From: Streptomyces violaceusniger
Lineage (GTDB): Bacteria; Actinomycetota; Actinomycetes; Streptomycetales; Streptomycetaceae
Length of the DNA stretch: 64,000 nucleotides
NCBI GenBank assembly: GCA_005405945.1
Contig: BJHW01000001.1
Location: 868,001-932,000, forward strand
Direction: 5' to 3'
The first letter of the stretch is position 1, and the number at the start of each line of letters is the position of its first letter. Shown one piece after another: positions 62,551 through 64,000 of the stretch. The translations under genes and the position numbers were made by a program. Under the pieces are notes generated by a model, which made no database searches, was not told the origin of the DNA, and saw nothing but the letters and a program-made list of their open reading frames with translations.

Positions 62551-63060
62551 GTGACGTATACCCGTACGCCCACGATCGTCGTCGCCGGCGCCGGGCTGAC
62601 CGGCCTCTCCGCGGCGATTTCCGCCCGGGAGGCCGGCGCCCGCGTCGTGCTGCTGGAGAACGGCAGCCGCGAGGACGTCGGCGGGAACGCCGCCTTTTCC
62701 GGCGGTCTGTTTCCGTTCTGCTATGACGGGCCGGACGATCTGACGTCGATCACGGAGGACTTCGAGCCGGGCATGAAAGCCGACCGAATCGAGGCACCGC
62801 CCTACACCCGCCCTGCCTACGCGGCCGAGCTGTCGGCGATGAGCGGCGGCCAGGCCGAGCCGCGGCTGGTCAACGCGCTCGCCGCACGGTCGTTGGACAG
62901 GTCCGCTGGCTGGCCGCGAAGGGCGTCCGCTTCACGTTCAACCGCACCCTGGGGGCCGAGGTCCGCGGCGGTGTCCTGCACATCCCGCCCGGCCAAGTGC
63001 TGACCTGCGTCGGCGAAGGAATGTCGCGCGGGCCTGACGACCACGGCGGCGGGTTGGAGC
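62551..63060 (+). pseudogene. FAD-dependent oxidoreductase (fumarate reductase/tricarballylate dehydrogenase-like), truncated
   Basis: GTG 62551 begins TIVVAGAGLTGLSAAISARE with the dinucleotide-binding motif GAGLTGLSAA, then NAAFSGGLFPFCYDG and SGGQAEPRLVNALAARSLD. There one base is missing and the protein continues in another frame as VRWLAAKGVRFTFNRTLGAE and VRGGVLHIPPGQVLTCVGEG. It ends near 63060, leaving only about 170 of the usual 450 residues. It belonged to the upstream operon, but can no longer make an enzyme. Confidence 0.75.
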
Positions 63061-63155
63061 CAGGCTCGGGCCCGCCGTCGCGCGGCCGAGCGCGACGAGG
63101 GCGCCGCCCCTCGACAGGGGGCCGGACTGTCCCCGCGCGCGGTCCACCCGCGCGT

Positions 63156-63677
63156 CTACTCCTCCGAGCGGCCCATGTCCCGCAGTTCGTTCTCCACCAC
63201 GAGCGCGGCCTGCCGCAGGCGGCCATCAGTGGCGACGACGTCGTCCCGCCCCAGCGTGGCGTTCAACGTGTCGCTGATCTTGAGGACCTCGTTGCTCATC
63301 TCCTCCAAGGCGGCCAAGCCAGCCTCGGTGACCCGGAGCGAGAGTGCCCGTTCGCTCTCCGGATGCGCGTCGCGGGCCACGAAACCTCGGCTTTCCAGTT
63401 GGGTGACCATCCGCGTCATGGTCTGCGGCCGCGCATAGCAGCGTCGTGACAGCTGGGCGAGGCTGAGATGGGGCTGATTGGCCAGGATGCGGAGAGCGGT
63501 GTAGCTGGACAGCGTCATCTTCCACGGGCGCAGTCGTGTGTTCCCGATCCTGGTGACCGCCCGCTCGAACCGGAAGACGGCATCGATCATCGAGGACGCT
63601 TCGTCCATGTCGGCGGCGGCCTCGGTCGGCGAGCGACCGTCGTCGAACGGGTTGATGTAGGGGAGAGGGCTTGTCAC
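63156..63677 (-). CDS. MarR family transcriptional regulator of the monooxygenase pathway
   Basis: 173 residues from GTG 63677. The winged helix is complete: MTLSSYTALRILANQPHLSL, AQLSRRCYARPQTMTRMVTQ, LESRGFVARDAHPESERALS and LRVTEAGLAALEEMSNEVLK. The extended N-terminus (40 residues) is longer than usual. Operator arrays with three GCATGCTT-like boxes lie at 63712-63757 between it and the divergent flavin reductase, and again at 57271-57320. It is the best candidate for the regulator of both. Confidence 0.88.
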   Translation of the reverse strand: MTSPLPYINPFDDGRSPTEAAADMDEASSMIDAVFRFERAVTRIGNTRLRPWKMTLSSYTALRILANQPHLSLAQLSRRCYARPQTMTRMVTQLESRGFVARDAHPESERALSLRVTEAGLAALEEMSNEVLKISDTLNATLGRDDVVATDGRLRQAALVVENELRDMGRSEE

Positions 63678-63711
63678 TCGTACAGGATACGGCCTGCGTG
63701 ACCGGACATCA

Positions 63712-63757
63712 GCATGCTTGCATTTTAGTAAGCATACTTCTATTTTATAAGCATGCT
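63712..63757. promoter_or_regulatory. Triple GCATGCTT operator between MarR and flavin reductase
   Basis: Boxes at 63712 (GCATGCTT), 63732 (GCATACTT) and 63751 (GCATGCTT) keep the 20/19 spacing seen at 57271. A TATTTTATAA stretch lies between the second and third boxes, and the third overlaps the ATG of the flavin reductase gene. Confidence 0.75.
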
Positions 63758-64000
63758 TACATCAACGAGTTCTCGGCGGCCGGGCCCCGACACCGCGCGT
63801 TTCCGGGCCGTCCTCGGGCACTTCCCCAGCGGCATCACCGCGATCACTTCGCGCGACGCGCAAGGCGGGCCGGTGGGCATGACCGTCGCATCGTTCACTT
63901 CGGTCTCGCTCACCCCTCCGCTCGTGGCGTTCCTGCCCGGAAAGACGTCAGCGACCTTCCCGGTCATCGCCGAGCGCGGCACCTTCTGCGTGAACGTCCT
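63753..64000 (+). CDS. Flavin reductase family protein, N-terminal part (cut by window edge)
   Basis: The frame from ATG 63753 is open to the window edge (82 codons). It shows the flavin reductase pattern: RFRAVLGHFPSGITAITSRD, GPVGMTVASFTSVSLTPPLV and FLPGKTSATFPVIAERGTFC. These small split-barrel enzymes reduce FMN or FAD with NAD(P)H for a partner monooxygenase, here most likely the LLM enzyme at 58855. The ATG lies within the third operator box and no ribosome binding site precedes it, so the mRNA may be leaderless. Confidence 0.8.
   Translation, partial: MLTSTSSRRPGPDTARFRAVLGHFPSGITAITSRDAQGGPVGMTVASFTSVSLTPPLVAFLPGKTSATFPVIAERGTFCVNV

Overview
The window is very GC-rich actinobacterial DNA, most likely Streptomyces or a close relative. 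The support is the strong G/C bias at third codon positions, frequent GTG starts, GGAGG-type ribosome binding sites, and families typical of Streptomyces (DUF2637 membrane protein, Acg-type nitroreductases, class F sortase, HxlR/MarR/GntR/TetR regulators). It reads like an unstable accessory region such as a chromosome arm or large plasmid: mobile elements are nested in each other and many genes are truncated, frameshifted or carry stops. No rRNA or complete tRNA gene was seen.

Layout. 1-820: DMT exporter (cut by the window edge) and its TetR regulator with a palindromic operator. 820-7700: a nest of mobile DNA. An IS4-type transposase gene is split by a group II intron (1185-3723), its end is cut by an IS with 58-bp terminal inverted repeats (4186-5816), and that IS also truncates an MFS gene which carries a further 892-bp IS (6269-7160). 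7694-13665: a catabolic cluster (MFS transporter, FlK-like thioesterase, HAD hydrolase, FCD/GntR regulator, enoyl-CoA hydratase, acyl-CoA ligase) with three copies of one palindromic operator.

13666-21319: a pPIWI-RE type conflict locus. One large protein joins a PD-(D/E)xK nuclease fold to a DinG-like helicase with a possible Fe-S cysteine quartet, and a second is the pPIWI-RE protein with its Arg and Glu signature residues. The first gene has lost its start and needs a one-base frameshift to be read through. 21786-25078 holds mobile-element parts: a DUF2637 protein, helically phased direct repeats, a perfect 32-bp palindrome and a large serine recombinase.

25100-42200: a stress/dormancy-type cluster (PPOX protein, universal stress proteins, isochorismatase-like hydrolase, two Acg-like nitroreductases, Hsp20, a four-gene b6-type cytochrome operon), with a sortase and its likely partner, a STAS protein and several broken genes. 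42200-49300: a decaying stretch with CorA, IS3, DUF5655, tannase, NagB and ABC permease remnants and one secreted lipase. 49320-53769: MarR, SDR, amidohydrolase, acyl-CoA ligase and MaoC operon. 54316-55207: a second copy of the 892-bp IS in opposite orientation. 55340-64000: an HxlR-linked hydrolase operon, then a MarR-controlled pathway (Ldh-type dehydrogenase, thioesterase, luciferase-like monooxygenase, acyl-CoA ligase, HMGL-like lyase, flavoprotein remnant) and a divergent flavin reductase cut by the window edge. The monooxygenase and flavin reductase sit behind operator arrays of identical geometry and probably form one two-component system.

Many lesions are single-base shifts in short G or C runs, so part of the apparent gene decay may be sequence error. 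Raw-read checking would decide this.
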